DNA of 38,390 nucleotides, taken from positions 1-38,390 of the forward strand of contig JAEUHV010000405.1 of assembly GCA_016794485.1 (NCBI GenBank). The letters run 5' to 3'. Position numbers and translations under genes: made by a program. This document shows positions 25,296-33,192 of this stretch, piece after piece (the stretch's first letter is position 1; each line of letters begins with the position of its first letter). The DNA comes from Planctomycetota bacterium. GTDB taxonomy: Bacteria; Planctomycetota; UBA1135; UBA2386. The notes under the pieces are model-generated. The model was given only the letters and a program-made list of their open reading frames with translations, was not told the DNA's origin and searched no databases.

Positions 25296-25900
25296 GCGGT
25301 CCCTTCGGGTTCGCCCATCGCCGCCTTCAGTTTGCGCAGCGCGCGGCTCAACAGCAGCGCCACCGCGTTCTTGGTGCGACCGATGCGCTCGGCGATCTCC
25401 TGCAGCGGCAGGCCCTGCACGCGCGCCAACGTGATCACCTCGCGGTCGTCGTCGGACAACGTCGCCAGCGCTGCGTCGAGCCGAGCCTCGGCTTCGCGAC
25501 CGACGCTGACCGTGCCCGGTCCCGGGCCGGCCGCCGCCGGCGTCACACCGCCGGGCACCAGCGTGCTGCCTTCGCCCTGCAGCGGGCGCTCCAGCCGACG
25601 ATCACGTTTGTGCGCCGCGGCCATGCGCTGCAGGTTGGCGAGCCGGTGCAGTGCCACCGTCGCGAGCCAGCGAAAGAACGAATCGGGCCCCTGGTAGGTG
25701 TAGTCGGGGAACTGCCGTACCGCTTCGACCCACGCTTCCTGCACCAGGTCGTCGAGCTCGACGGAACGCAACGCCGAGCCGCCCTTCAACGCGAGCAGAC
25801 GCCGCAATCGCGGCAGGCAACGGGCGAACAATTGGCCCAATGCCTGCTGGTCCCCGGCCGCGGCATCGGCGGCGAGGTGCTTGCTTTGGCGCGAGTCCAT
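25292..25900 (-). CDS. ECF-type RNA polymerase sigma factor
   Basis: The gene encodes 202 residues with the two-domain ECF layout. Region 2 covers about residues 15-95, with ELDDLVQEAWVEAVRQF typical of region 2.2 and FFRWLATVALHRLANLQR of 2.3/2.4. Region 4 covers about 140-195, with TLSDDDREVITLARVQGL, then LQEIAERIGRTKNAVALLL, the helix-turn-helix. The Gly/Pro-rich linker at 110-135 joins them. No anti-sigma factor gene is adjacent; the next gene is the kinase, overlapping by four bases. Such kinase-linked sigma factors are thought to be controlled by phosphorylation. It diverges from the DUF4394 protein gene. Confidence 0.95.
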   Translation of the reverse strand: MDSRQSKHLAADAAAGDQQALGQLFARCLPRLRRLLALKGGSALRSVELDDLVQEAWVEAVRQFPDYTYQGPDSFFRWLATVALHRLANLQRMAAAHKRDRRLERPLQGEGSTLVPGGVTPAAAGPGPGTVSVGREAEARLDAALATLSDDDREVITLARVQGLPLQEIAERIGRTKNAVALLLSRALRKLKAAMGEPEGTA

Positions 25901-26031
25901 GGCGACAGCTCGGGGAGGGAAGGTAAAGGCCGCGGCCAGGATGTCGGGGACTGCGGCGGGATTTCTCGCGGCGCGCGCGAAAGCCCGACACGAACGGCGG
26001 CCGCCGCACCTCACGGGGTTCCCCCCATGCA

Positions 26032-26036
26032 AAGGA
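26032..26036 (+). promoter_or_regulatory. Ribosome binding site deciding the DUF4394 gene start
   Basis: AAGGA lies five bases before the ATG at 26042. An in-frame ATG at 26027 has no comparable site and would place the AAGGA inside the gene, so 26042 is the likelier start. Confidence 0.6.
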
Positions 26037-26041
26037 ACTCC

Positions 26042-27973
26042 ATGCCGCTCCCCGCTCTCCCCGTCCGTTCCTGCTTCGCCGCCGCCATGCTGCCGCTGCT
26101 CGTGGCCCCGATCGCGGCGCAGACCATGCTCGGCCTCACCGCCGACAACCGCCTGCTGCCGTTGCGCGCCGGCTCCCCCGTGCAATCCGGCCCGGCCACG
26201 CCGATCACCGGCCTCGCGCCCGGCGAGAACCTGCTCGCGCTCGACTTCCGCCCGGCGAACGGCCGCCTCTACGCTCTGTCCGACCAGAGCCGCCTCTACA
26301 CCATCGATCCGTGGAACGGCACAGCGATCGCGGTCGGCGCGCCGTTCACGCCGGCCCTCGCCGGCAGCGAGTTCGGGTTCGACTTCAATCCCACCGTCGA
26401 TCGCATCCGCGTCGTCAGCGACAGCGGCCAGAACCTGCGCCTGCATCCCGACACCGGTGCAGTCGTCGCGACCGACCTGCCGATCGCCTACGCGGCGCAG
26501 GATCCGGGTGCGGGGCAGACGGCAGCCGTCGCCGCCAGCGGCTACACCAACAGCGTCGCGGGTGCCGTGACGACGACGCTGTACTGCATCGACGCCGCGC
26601 GCGACGTGCTGGTGACGCAGATCCCGCCGAACAACGGCGTGCTCAACACCGTCGGCCCTCTCGGCCGCGACGTCACCACGCTCGCCGGATTCGACATCGT
26701 GCCCGGCGGTGCCGCATGGGCCGCGTTCCACAGCGGTGCTGGCCCGACCCAACTGTTCACGGTCGACCTCGCCACCGGCGCCACGACCTGGCAGGGAACG
26801 TTGGCCGCGGCCGTCGGCGCCTCGCGCCTGCGCGGCCTCGCGGTGGTGCCGCCGCAACCCGACGCCGAAGCGGTCGTGCTGACCACCGACGGCCGCCTGG
26901 CGCGCTTCGAACTCGCGACTCCGTGGCTGGCGCCGGGCATCGCGGGCATCACCGGTCTCCAGCCGAACGAACAGGTGCTGGCGATCGATTTCCGGCCGGC
27001 CACCGGCCAGCTCTACGGGCTCGGCTCGTCGAGTCGGCTCTACACGATCGACGTCGCCACCGGGGCCGCGACCGCGGTCGGCAGTGGCTTCGCGACTTCG
27101 CTCGCCGGCAGTTCGTTTGGCTTCGACTTCAACCCGACCGTCGACCGCATCCGGATCGTCTCGGATGCCGACCAGAACCTGCGCGCCCACCCCGACACCG
27201 GAGCCGTGGCCGCGGTCGACCTGGCGCTCGTCTATGGCACGACCGATCCAGGCAACGGTGTCGATCCGGCGGTCACTGCGGCCGCGTACACCAACTCGCT
27301 CGGCGGCGCCACGAGCACCCTGCTGTACGCGATCGACACGACGCGCGACGTGCTGGTGACGCAGAATCCGCCGAACAACGGCGTGCTCAACACGGTCGGC
27401 TCCCTCGGCCGCGACATCGGCAGCACGAGCGGCTTCGACATCGGCAGCGACGGCCGCGCGTTCGCGGTGCTGCAGGACACGCTCGGCACCTTCCTCGTGC
27501 GGATCGATCTCGCGACCGGCCAGGCCACGAACGTCGCCGACCTGGGCCTCGCGCTGGGCTCGGGCGTGCGCGGGCTCGCGCTGCGCACCAACGGGCTCGC
27601 GGCGTTCGGCGCGGCGACGCCGGGCTGTGCCGGCCCGCTGTGGCTCGGCGCTGCCGGAACGCCGTTCGCCGGCAGCACGAACTTCGCGCTGGTCGCGCAC
27701 CGTGGCCCGGCCGGCGCGCTCGGGTTCTTCGTGCTCGCGGCCGATCGGCTGCCGGCACCGATGAACTTCGGCGGCCTGCAGTGCTGGCTCGACCCGATGC
27801 AGTTCATCACCATGCCGATGCGCACCAACGACGCCGCCGGGACCGCGGTGCAACCGTTCGCGCTGCAGGGCGCATGGTTCGGGCTCGACCTTTGGTTCCA
27901 GTGGGTCGGCGCGGATGCGTGCGGCCCGATGGGCCTCGCGACCTCGGCCGGCCTGCGCGTCACCGTGCAGTGA
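26042..27973 (+). CDS. Secreted protein with two DUF4394 units and a C-terminal surface domain
   Basis: This 643-residue exported protein has a signal peptide ending in APIAAQ. Two copies of a DUF4394 beta-propeller-like unit follow (about residues 30-277 and 278-520). Each contains LLALDFRPANGRLYAL-type, FGFDFNPTVDRIRVVS and PPNNGVLNTVG blocks. The copies are offset by exactly 744 bases (248 codons) and differ throughout, so the duplication is old. The last 120 residues form another domain starting at GAATPGCAGPLWLG and ending GLRVTV, similar in plan to other secreted proteins here. DUF4394 proteins are exported and of unknown function. Divergent from the ECF sigma gene, it could be one of its targets; that is speculation. 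Confidence 0.8.
   Translation: MPLPALPVRSCFAAAMLPLLVAPIAAQTMLGLTADNRLLPLRAGSPVQSGPATPITGLAPGENLLALDFRPANGRLYALSDQSRLYTIDPWNGTAIAVGAPFTPALAGSEFGFDFNPTVDRIRVVSDSGQNLRLHPDTGAVVATDLPIAYAAQDPGAGQTAAVAASGYTNSVAGAVTTTLYCIDAARDVLVTQIPPNNGVLNTVGPLGRDVTTLAGFDIVPGGAAWAAFHSGAGPTQLFTVDLATGATTWQGTLAAAVGASRLRGLAVVPPQPDAEAVVLTTDGRLARFELATPWLAPGIAGITGLQPNEQVLAIDFRPATGQLYGLGSSSRLYTIDVATGAATAVGSGFATSLAGSSFGFDFNPTVDRIRIVSDADQNLRAHPDTGAVAAVDLALVYGTTDPGNGVDPAVTAAAYTNSLGGATSTLLYAIDTTRDVLVTQNPPNNGVLNTVGSLGRDIGSTSGFDIGSDGRAFAVLQDTLGTFLVRIDLATGQATNVADLGLALGSGVRGLALRTNGLAAFGAATPGCAGPLWLGAAGTPFAGSTNFALVAHRGPAGALGFFVLAADRLPAPMNFGGLQCWLDPMQFITMPMRTNDAAGTAVQPFALQGAWFGLDLWFQWVGADACGPMGLATSAGLRVTVQ
26129..27616 (+). repeat. 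In-frame 744-base tandem duplication inside the DUF4394 gene
   Basis: Three anchors recur exactly 744 bases apart: ACC-(G/A)CC-GAC at 26138 and 26882, GACTTCAA at 26381 and 27125, and CCGCCGAACAACGGCGTG at 26624 and 27368. The unit encodes one DUF4394 domain of 248 residues. Ends of the copies are approximate. Confidence 0.8.
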
Positions 27974-28019
27974 ACGCGGGCACGGAATGGTGGAGCAATC
28001 GGGCCTGCCAAGGCACCAT

Positions 28020-28814
28020 GTGCGCGTGCCCGCCGCCGCCAACGTTCCGCTCGTGGTCGAGGTCGCCGTCGATTCGGTGGCCGGCGCCAAGGCCGCGGTG
28101 GCGGCCGGCGCGCATCGGCTCGAACTGTGCTCTGCGCTCGAACTCGGCGGACTGACGCCGAGCCTCGGCCTGCTCGAAGCGGTGGTCGCTTCGGTGCCGC
28201 GCACCGTGCCCGTCTGCGCGATGCTGCGGCCGCGCGCCGGCGACTTCCTCTACGACGCCGGTGAGCTCACGGCGATGCAGCGCGACGCCGAACGGTTCGC
28301 GGCGGCCGGGGCCGGGGGCCTCGTCGCCGGCGTGTTGCGCGCCGACGGCATGCTCGACCGCGATCGCCTGCAGGCGTTGCGCGCCGCAGCTCCGGCCCTG
28401 CCGTTCACCTGCCACCGCGCGTTCGACCTGTGCGTGGACGCATTCGCGGCCCTCGCGACCTTGCGTGAACTCGGCTGCGCGCGCGTGCTGACTTCGGGGC
28501 AGGCGGCGAACGCCGTGGCGGGCGCTGCGGCGATCGCGACCTACGTCGCCCGCGCCGGTGCGCACCTGACCGTGATGGCCGGGGCGGGCGTGCGCGCCGG
28601 CAACGTCGCCGAGCTGGTGCGAACGACCGGCGTGCGCGAAGTGCACCTGTCGGCGACGGCGTGGCTGACGAGCGGCATGGCGTTCCGCCGGCCCGGCGTG
28701 CCGATGGGAGCGACGCCGCCGGCCGACGAATACGTGTGGCGCACCACCGACGGCGCCGCCGTCGCCGCCGTGGTGGCCGCACTGCGCTCATTGCCGGCTC
28801 CGCCGCGACGGTAA
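28020..28814 (+). CDS. cutC: CutC family protein
   Basis: The gene encodes 264 residues forming the TIM-barrel CutC fold. The family hallmarks are VEVAVDSVAGAKAAVAAGA, HRLELCSALELGGLTPSLG, FTCHRAFD and RVLTSGQ. CutC was first linked to copper tolerance in E. coli, but that role is disputed and the enzymatic activity is unsettled. GTG 28020 follows an AAGG ribosome site (28010-28013) at good spacing; an in-frame ATG at 27987 would add 11 residues. No copper transporter or sensor is nearby. The GAF protein gene follows after 10 bases and may be co-transcribed. Confidence 0.92.
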   Translation: MRVPAAANVPLVVEVAVDSVAGAKAAVAAGAHRLELCSALELGGLTPSLGLLEAVVASVPRTVPVCAMLRPRAGDFLYDAGELTAMQRDAERFAAAGAGGLVAGVLRADGMLDRDRLQALRAAAPALPFTCHRAFDLCVDAFAALATLRELGCARVLTSGQAANAVAGAAAIATYVARAGAHLTVMAGAGVRAGNVAELVRTTGVREVHLSATAWLTSGMAFRRPGVPMGATPPADEYVWRTTDGAAVAAVVAALRSLPAPPRR

Positions 28815-28824
28815 GCTGCCGCGC

Positions 28825-29298
28825 ATGGCGAAGCCGAATGCCCTCGTCGACGCGCTGGCCCCACACCTGGCCGGCACCCCTCCCCACTGGCTGCCGATCC
28901 TCGATCTGCTGCTGCGCCACTTCGACTGTGTCGTGGGCACCGTGCACCTGCTCGGCGCCGACGGCGTCATGCATCTCGAAGCGCAGCGTGGCCTGCCGCC
29001 GCCCGTGCTCGCCAAGGTCGGCACGATCCCGATCGGCAAGGGCATGGCCGGCATCGCCGCCGAACGCAAGGCGCCGGTGCAGGTGTGCAACCTGCAGACC
29101 GACGCGAGCGGCGTGGCCAAGCCGGACGCGAAGCTGACCAGGATGGAAGGTTCGATCGCAGTGCCGATGCTCGACGGCGACCGCCTCGCCGGCGTGCTCG
29201 GCGTCGCCAAGCCGGTGGCCTACGACTTCACCGCCGACGAACAGGCACTGCTGCTCGACGTCGGCGCGCGCCTCGCGAAGCGACTGCTGCCGAAGTAG
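28825..29298 (+). CDS. GAF domain protein
   Basis: The encoded 157-residue protein consists of one GAF domain. The pattern CVVGTVHLLGADGVMHLEAQ, IPIGKGMAGIAAERKAPVQV, then GSIAVPMLDGDRLAGVLGVAK is typical of small stand-alone GAF proteins. It lacks any output domain, so it would act by binding a small ligand or redox signal and touching a partner. There is no free-Met-sulfoxide-reductase Cys set: Cys occurs at positions 35 and 93 only, unlike fRMsr. It begins 10 bases after cutC. Confidence 0.82.
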   Translation: MAKPNALVDALAPHLAGTPPHWLPILDLLLRHFDCVVGTVHLLGADGVMHLEAQRGLPPPVLAKVGTIPIGKGMAGIAAERKAPVQVCNLQTDASGVAKPDAKLTRMEGSIAVPMLDGDRLAGVLGVAKPVAYDFTADEQALLLDVGARLAKRLLPK

Positions 29299-29311
29299 CG
29301 CGCCGGAACGT

Positions 29312-29554
29312 TCACTCGGGCGGCATCAGGAACAGGCCGTCGCCCCACGCCAACGGCTTGTGCGGGTCCGCCGGGGCGCCGTTCACGAGACACGTGCACG
29401 CCACGCCGACGAACTGCGGCATGCGCTCGCGCAGCAGGGCGAGCACCCGATCGACGGTGCCGGGCGGTGGCACCTCGAGCCACGTCGTGGCACGGCCGGC
29501 GACCTGCTGCAGGCTGCCGAGGAAGGTCACTTCGACACGCAGCGTTCGGGCCAT
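29312..29554 (-). CDS. MoaD/ThiS-like beta-grasp protein without C-terminal Gly-Gly
   Basis: The gene encodes 80 residues with the ubiquitin-like MoaD layout: RVEVTFLGSLQQVAG, then a V-x-x-VLALLRERMP helix, TCLVNGAPADPHKPL and WGDGLFLMPPE. The match to 'VNxxxxxxxxxLxDGDxVxLxPPxxGG' is good up to PP, but the protein stops after PPE and lacks the terminal Gly-Gly that is adenylated and thiocarboxylated in sulfur carriers. It therefore cannot be a classical sulfur carrier unless processed or read through; a structural or regulatory role is possible. No molybdopterin or thiamine genes are near. It converges with the GAF gene. Confidence 0.65.
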   Translation of the reverse strand: MARTLRVEVTFLGSLQQVAGRATTWLEVPPPGTVDRVLALLRERMPQFVGVACTCLVNGAPADPHKPLAWGDGLFLMPPE

Positions 29555-29654
29555 GCGGCGATCATGCAGCACCTGGCGCGCGTGGCCGCGGCATTTCCGC
29601 AGCGGCCGACTTTCCCCCGCGGGCCCGCGGGCTGTGGCACAATCGCCGGCCCCC

Positions 29655-30830
29655 ATGCCGCGCCCGTCGACCACGATCTCCTGCCTGCTGGCCCTCGCCA
29701 GCGCGGTCTCGGCCCAGACCACGCACCTGGTCGGCCCAGGCGGCTTCGCGCAGATCCGCGACGCGCTCGCGATCGCCGCGCCGGGCGACGTGCTCGACGT
29801 GCAACCCGGAACCTACGCGCACTTCTCGGCGACGGTCGGCGTCACCATCCGCGCCCAGGTGCCGGGCACGGTGCTCGTCGAATTCGACCCGTCGCTGACG
29901 TCGCCCGGCTGCGCGAGCAATCCCGCGTGCGCCTTGGCCGAAGGCCCCACGCGGCTCGCGCCACCTGCCGGCCAGGTGGTGCACTGCATCGGCCTCGAGT
30001 TCCGGCCGACGGTGGCGGGATGGGCGCGCCACCGTGTCGTCGTCGGCAGCGGCACCGCCACCTTCGACCAATGCACCCTCCGCACCTCCGAACTCGACGC
30101 GCTGCGGGTCGAGAACGCCCGCGTGCACCTGCAGAGCTGCACCGTCGGCAGCTTCGGCACAGGCAGCGGCGGCTGCGCCATTTCGGCGACGTCGGCGGCG
30201 CTCACCGCGGTCGACTGCGCGTTCACCGGCGCCGCATCCGCGTCCATTCCCGGTCCTGCGGTGCGCCTGCGCACGGCGCAACTGCAAGGCAACCGGGTGA
30301 CCCTGACCGGCGGAGCGCAGTTGTTCGGCGGCCCCGCCGCCGCCGCGCTCGACCTCGACGCAACCTCCGCGGCATGGCTCGGCGACGCCCACTTGCTGAG
30401 CAGCAACACCGGCTGCGCGATCGTCGGCGGCGGCGGCGGTTGGCTGGCGCGCACCACGATCTCGCCCGGATTGCCGACCTGCGGCTCGCTGCCGTTCGGA
30501 ACGCTCGTCGGCATCGACTCCGGCACGCCGCTGCTCGCCGGCGCGCCGTTCGCCGTCGCCTTCCGCGGCGCACCCAACCAGATCGTGGCGGTCTTCGCGA
30601 GCGCAGGCCTCGGCCACCTGCCGCTGCCAGGCCTCACCGACCAGCCGCTGACGCTCGATCTCGGCAGCACGTGGCTCGCCGCCGCGGTGCTGACCGACGC
30701 CCTCGGGAACGCCGCAGTGCAATGGACGCTGCCGGCGGGTGCTGGCGGCCTGCCGCTGTTCGTGCTCGGCGCGGCGCTGCAACCGAACACGCTGGGGCTC
30801 AGCCCGCCGCTCGGCGGCGTGGTCCGCTGA
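29655..30830 (+). CDS. Secreted beta-helix-like protein with C-terminal surface domain
   Basis: The encoded exported protein has 391 residues. The signal peptide ends in SAVSAQ. It is followed by GGFAQIRDALAIAAPGDVLDVQPGTY, a right-handed parallel beta-helix start seen in pectate-lyase-like and NosD-like surface proteins ('I..AL..A..GD.I.V.PGTY'). Several coils follow (ALRVENARVHLQSC, AISATSAALTAVDCAF). From about residue 290 a separate tail (AGAPFAVAFRGAPNQ to the end) matches the plan of tails in the other secreted proteins. No catalytic residues are evident. It starts 100 bases from the divergent MoaD-like gene. Confidence 0.7.
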   Translation: MPRPSTTISCLLALASAVSAQTTHLVGPGGFAQIRDALAIAAPGDVLDVQPGTYAHFSATVGVTIRAQVPGTVLVEFDPSLTSPGCASNPACALAEGPTRLAPPAGQVVHCIGLEFRPTVAGWARHRVVVGSGTATFDQCTLRTSELDALRVENARVHLQSCTVGSFGTGSGGCAISATSAALTAVDCAFTGAASASIPGPAVRLRTAQLQGNRVTLTGGAQLFGGPAAAALDLDATSAAWLGDAHLLSSNTGCAIVGGGGGWLARTTISPGLPTCGSLPFGTLVGIDSGTPLLAGAPFAVAFRGAPNQIVAVFASAGLGHLPLPGLTDQPLTLDLGSTWLAAAVLTDALGNAAVQWTLPAGAGGLPLFVLGAALQPNTLGLSPPLGGVVR

Positions 30831-30882
30831 CGCCCGCGGCCGGGGCTGCGCCCTATCGCAAGGTGGCCGTCGGGACAAGGCA

Positions 30883-31539
30883 CTAGCGTTTCGTCGCGAA
30901 CTCGATCAGCGCCTGCATCAACTTCGTGACGGCCTGGATCAACGGTGCGGCCATCGGCTCGCGGGCCAACACCTCGAACGACGCCTGGCCGAAGTGCAGC
31001 CCACTCGGTGTCAGCATGCTGAGTCGCGTCATGCCCGCCGGCAACGGCGGGCGCGCACCCTCCCACGGCCCGATCCGGGCGGCGATCTTCGCCCCCTCGG
31101 CGACGACGGCGGCAACCAGATGCGCCATGCGGTCGTCCGGCGCGTCCCAGATCACCGCCGACCCCGTGTAATTGAGGTAGCGCGCCGAACCGTCCTCGTA
31201 GGCCGCGACGGTGTCGACGCCGGTCGCAACGGGAACGTCGACCACCACCCCGTAGACGTGCTTGCCTTCGGTCGCCGCAGGCGCGACACCGATCGACCGC
31301 AGACCGTGCCAGGCCTGCAGGTAATGGCGCGACTCCAGCCCCTTCTGCGGCAGGATCGCCTGCAGCACGCCGCGTGCGCTCGCGGTGTCCCCGTCGGCGA
31401 GGCTCCGGGCCGCGGCGGCGAACTGTGACCACGGGGTTGCGGACGTTGCCTTGCCCCACTGCTCGAGCGGAACGTCACCGAACAGGGTCTCGCGCAGTTC
31501 GGACGCAGGATTCCCGGAAGTCGACTGGGTCTTGGTCAT
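30883..31539 (-). CDS. Conserved hypothetical protein
   Basis: The encoded protein has 218 residues, mixed alpha/beta, with no signal peptide or membrane helix. It contains LRETLFGDVPLEQWG near the start, then ARGVLQAILPQKGLESRHYLQAW, and a second half with GSAVIWDAPDD and PAGMTRLSMLTPSGLHFGQ. I do not recognise a family. The codon pattern and the coherent sequence support a real gene. ATG 31539 gives the first hydrophilic start; upstream codons lose coding character. It is the last gene of the reverse-strand series but separated from the SRPBCC gene by 114 bases, so it may have its own promoter. Confidence 0.6.
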   Translation of the reverse strand: MTKTQSTSGNPASELRETLFGDVPLEQWGKATSATPWSQFAAAARSLADGDTASARGVLQAILPQKGLESRHYLQAWHGLRSIGVAPAATEGKHVYGVVVDVPVATGVDTVAAYEDGSARYLNYTGSAVIWDAPDDRMAHLVAAVVAEGAKIAARIGPWEGARPPLPAGMTRLSMLTPSGLHFGQASFEVLAREPMAAPLIQAVTKLMQALIEFATKR

Positions 31540-31653
31540 GGCTGTTGCTCGTTGCCAGGAGCATCCGGAATCGGCGCACTGCGTGGCAGGATCGCCCGGG
31601 TTTTCGCCACCGGTCGTCCGTGCGCCCGTCGACGCCCACACGGCGGCGCGACG

Positions 31654-32142
31654 TCAGCGGACGACATCGGTCACGAACTGCCGCCAGGCATCCGTTTCGG
31701 CGAGTTGCCGCAAAGCCTCGTTGCGCACCACGAGGAAGCCGCGGAAGTGCCGAGTCAGCCACAGCCATTCGGCGACGCGGCCGAGCGGGCCGAGCGGTGC
31801 GGCGAAGTCGAACACGTCGCGCATCACGGTGCCGCCGAGGCCGTCGGCCGTGAAGTGGTGGTCGTGGTCGAGCCGCGCCAGTGGGCCGCGCACCATGCTG
31901 TCGCGGAAGTGGTGCGGGCGATCGAACGCGGTGATGCGGCTCTGCAGGTGCAGGCGCAGGCCGAGGTGGCGCGCCCGCCAGGTGACCTCGTCGCCGAGTT
32001 CCATCAGGCCGGTGCGGCGGCCGCCGACGACTTCTTCGCCGGTGCCGCGCGCCGAGTGCAGGTGCGCCTCGATGCTGCGGGCGAGGTCGAAGCAACGTTC
32101 CACCGGTGCGGCGATCGCGAGCGTGAGTTCGATGCGGGCCAT
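31654..32142 (-). CDS. SRPBCC/START-like protein
   Basis: This 162-residue protein has the layout of the polyketide-cyclase/SRPBCC family. It begins with a strand ARIELTLAIAAPVERCFDLA, the usual 'h.h.h.I.APVE.VF.L' opening. GDEVTWRARHLGLRLHL and ITAFDRPHHFRDSMVRGPLA follow, which is the 'I..Y..P..F.D....GPF..W.H.H.F' block of the SRPBCC subgroup that also occurs in cell-division-inhibitor-annotated proteins. A long C-terminal helix closes the hydrophobic pocket. Members bind lipids or small hydrophobic molecules. The gene follows the preceding membrane-protein gene by three bases. Confidence 0.85.
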   Translation of the reverse strand: MARIELTLAIAAPVERCFDLARSIEAHLHSARGTGEEVVGGRRTGLMELGDEVTWRARHLGLRLHLQSRITAFDRPHHFRDSMVRGPLARLDHDHHFTADGLGGTVMRDVFDFAAPLGPLGRVAEWLWLTRHFRGFLVVRNEALRQLAETDAWRQFVTDVVR

Positions 32143-32145
32143 GGC

Positions 32146-32517
32146 TCAGGGCGAAGTGGGCACCGCACGCCGACGACCGCGCCCGAACCACGCGCCGAGC
32201 CCGGCCACCACCGCGAGCGAGACCTGGGATCCGGTCGGCAGGTCGGCGATGTGCGCGACGAAGAAGCCGAACGACGGATCCGCGGTGAACGGCCGGAACG
32301 TCGCCTCGACCGCGAGCGACGCGCCCACGGCGAGCAGCGCGGTGGCGATGCTCCAGACAATGCTGCGCGTGTGGGCCGCCGCGGCGACACCGAGTGCGGT
32401 GCCGGCCCCGACGGCGGCGAGCGCGTGGATGCTGCGCTGCAGCAGCAACCAGTAGCCCAGCGTACCGATCGCTGTGCTGGCGATGGCGCCAACGCTCCGG
32501 CGCAGGGTCTCGTTCAT
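32146..32517 (-). CDS. Small integral membrane protein
   Basis: The gene encodes 123 residues with about three to four hydrophobic helices (AIGTLGYWLLLQ, LAAVGAGTALGVAAA, IVWSIATALLAVGASLA, VSLAVVAGLGAWF) and a basic C-terminus (GRGRRRA). No family is recognised. The ATG overlaps the stop of the upstream lipoprotein gene (ATGA), indicating translational coupling. Confidence 0.6.
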   Translation of the reverse strand: MNETLRRSVGAIASTAIGTLGYWLLLQRSIHALAAVGAGTALGVAAAAHTRSIVWSIATALLAVGASLAVEATFRPFTADPSFGFFVAHIADLPTGSQVSLAVVAGLGAWFGRGRRRAVPTSP

Positions 32518-33146
32518 CGCGGCTCTCCCGCCGTTCCAACGGCCGGCCAGCCGAACTGCCGCACCAGCGGTTCGAGCAGGTCCTGTGCCCGCGCGTCCTG
32601 GTCCTTCGGCCACGTCATGCGGAACTTCACGAACCAGTCGCCGCACGCGAACAACCAGGCTTGCGACGCCACCTTGGTGTTGCGGAAGCCGAAGCGGGTC
32701 TCGTAGTCGAACGCGACGGCCAGCCCGCGCCGTTCCCCCACCGCGACTTCGCGGATCTCCCCGGCCACGGCCCCGGGATGGTGTGCCTTCACTTCCTCGA
32801 CGACGCCGCGCAGGTGCGGCTCGGGTTCGAGCGGCGGTCGCTGCGCGCGCGGGTAGATGTAGACCGTCGCGAACAAGGTCGAGCCGCGCAGGTCCTGGTA
32901 GGTGGCACCGATGTCGGCTTCGCCGGGCGCATAGGCCGTGATCGTGCCGCGGCGACAACCGGCGAGGACCTCGGGGAACACCGCACCGGTCGGGGTGTGG
33001 GTGTACGGGCCCTGCACGACGATTTCGCGTGGCCCCGAGTGGCCGGCCGGCTCGACGCGCCAGACCTTGAACGGCTTGCACGCCGCTGTGCCGAACAGGA
33101 GCACGCCTGCGGCAACGGCGCCGCGCATCGCCAACGGGATGTTCAT
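32514..33146 (-). CDS. Putative lipoprotein
   Basis: The encoded protein has 210 residues. The signal peptide ends in a lipobox, FGTAAC, at Cys23. The mature protein is beta-rich: REIVVQGPYTHTPTGAVFP, YQDLRGSTLFATVYIYPR, then GLAVAFDYETRFG and SQAWLFACGDWFVKFRMTWP. Together with its C-terminal helix this suggests a small envelope domain, perhaps binding a partner. No known family is assigned. It lies in a long reverse-strand run of membrane and envelope genes and precedes the small membrane protein with which it overlaps. Confidence 0.65.
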   Translation of the reverse strand: MNIPLAMRGAVAAGVLLFGTAACKPFKVWRVEPAGHSGPREIVVQGPYTHTPTGAVFPEVLAGCRRGTITAYAPGEADIGATYQDLRGSTLFATVYIYPRAQRPPLEPEPHLRGVVEEVKAHHPGAVAGEIREVAVGERRGLAVAFDYETRFGFRNTKVASQAWLFACGDWFVKFRMTWPKDQDARAQDLLEPLVRQFGWPAVGTAGEPR

Positions 33147-33192
33147 CGACTGCCTCCGGATTCCTGCCTCGTCGCGAATGGACCTGCGCAGC

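Noticed and set aside
20478-25697. A 1739-codon open frame on the + strand across the protease and kinase genes
   Set aside because: It is antisense to clear protease and kinase genes. Its product is Arg/Gln/His-rich low-complexity, as expected for shadow frames in GC-rich DNA.
25928-25937. GGCCGCGGCC palindrome between the sigma factor and DUF4394 genes as an operator
   Set aside because: Only ten bases of pure G/C with no second copy; likely chance.
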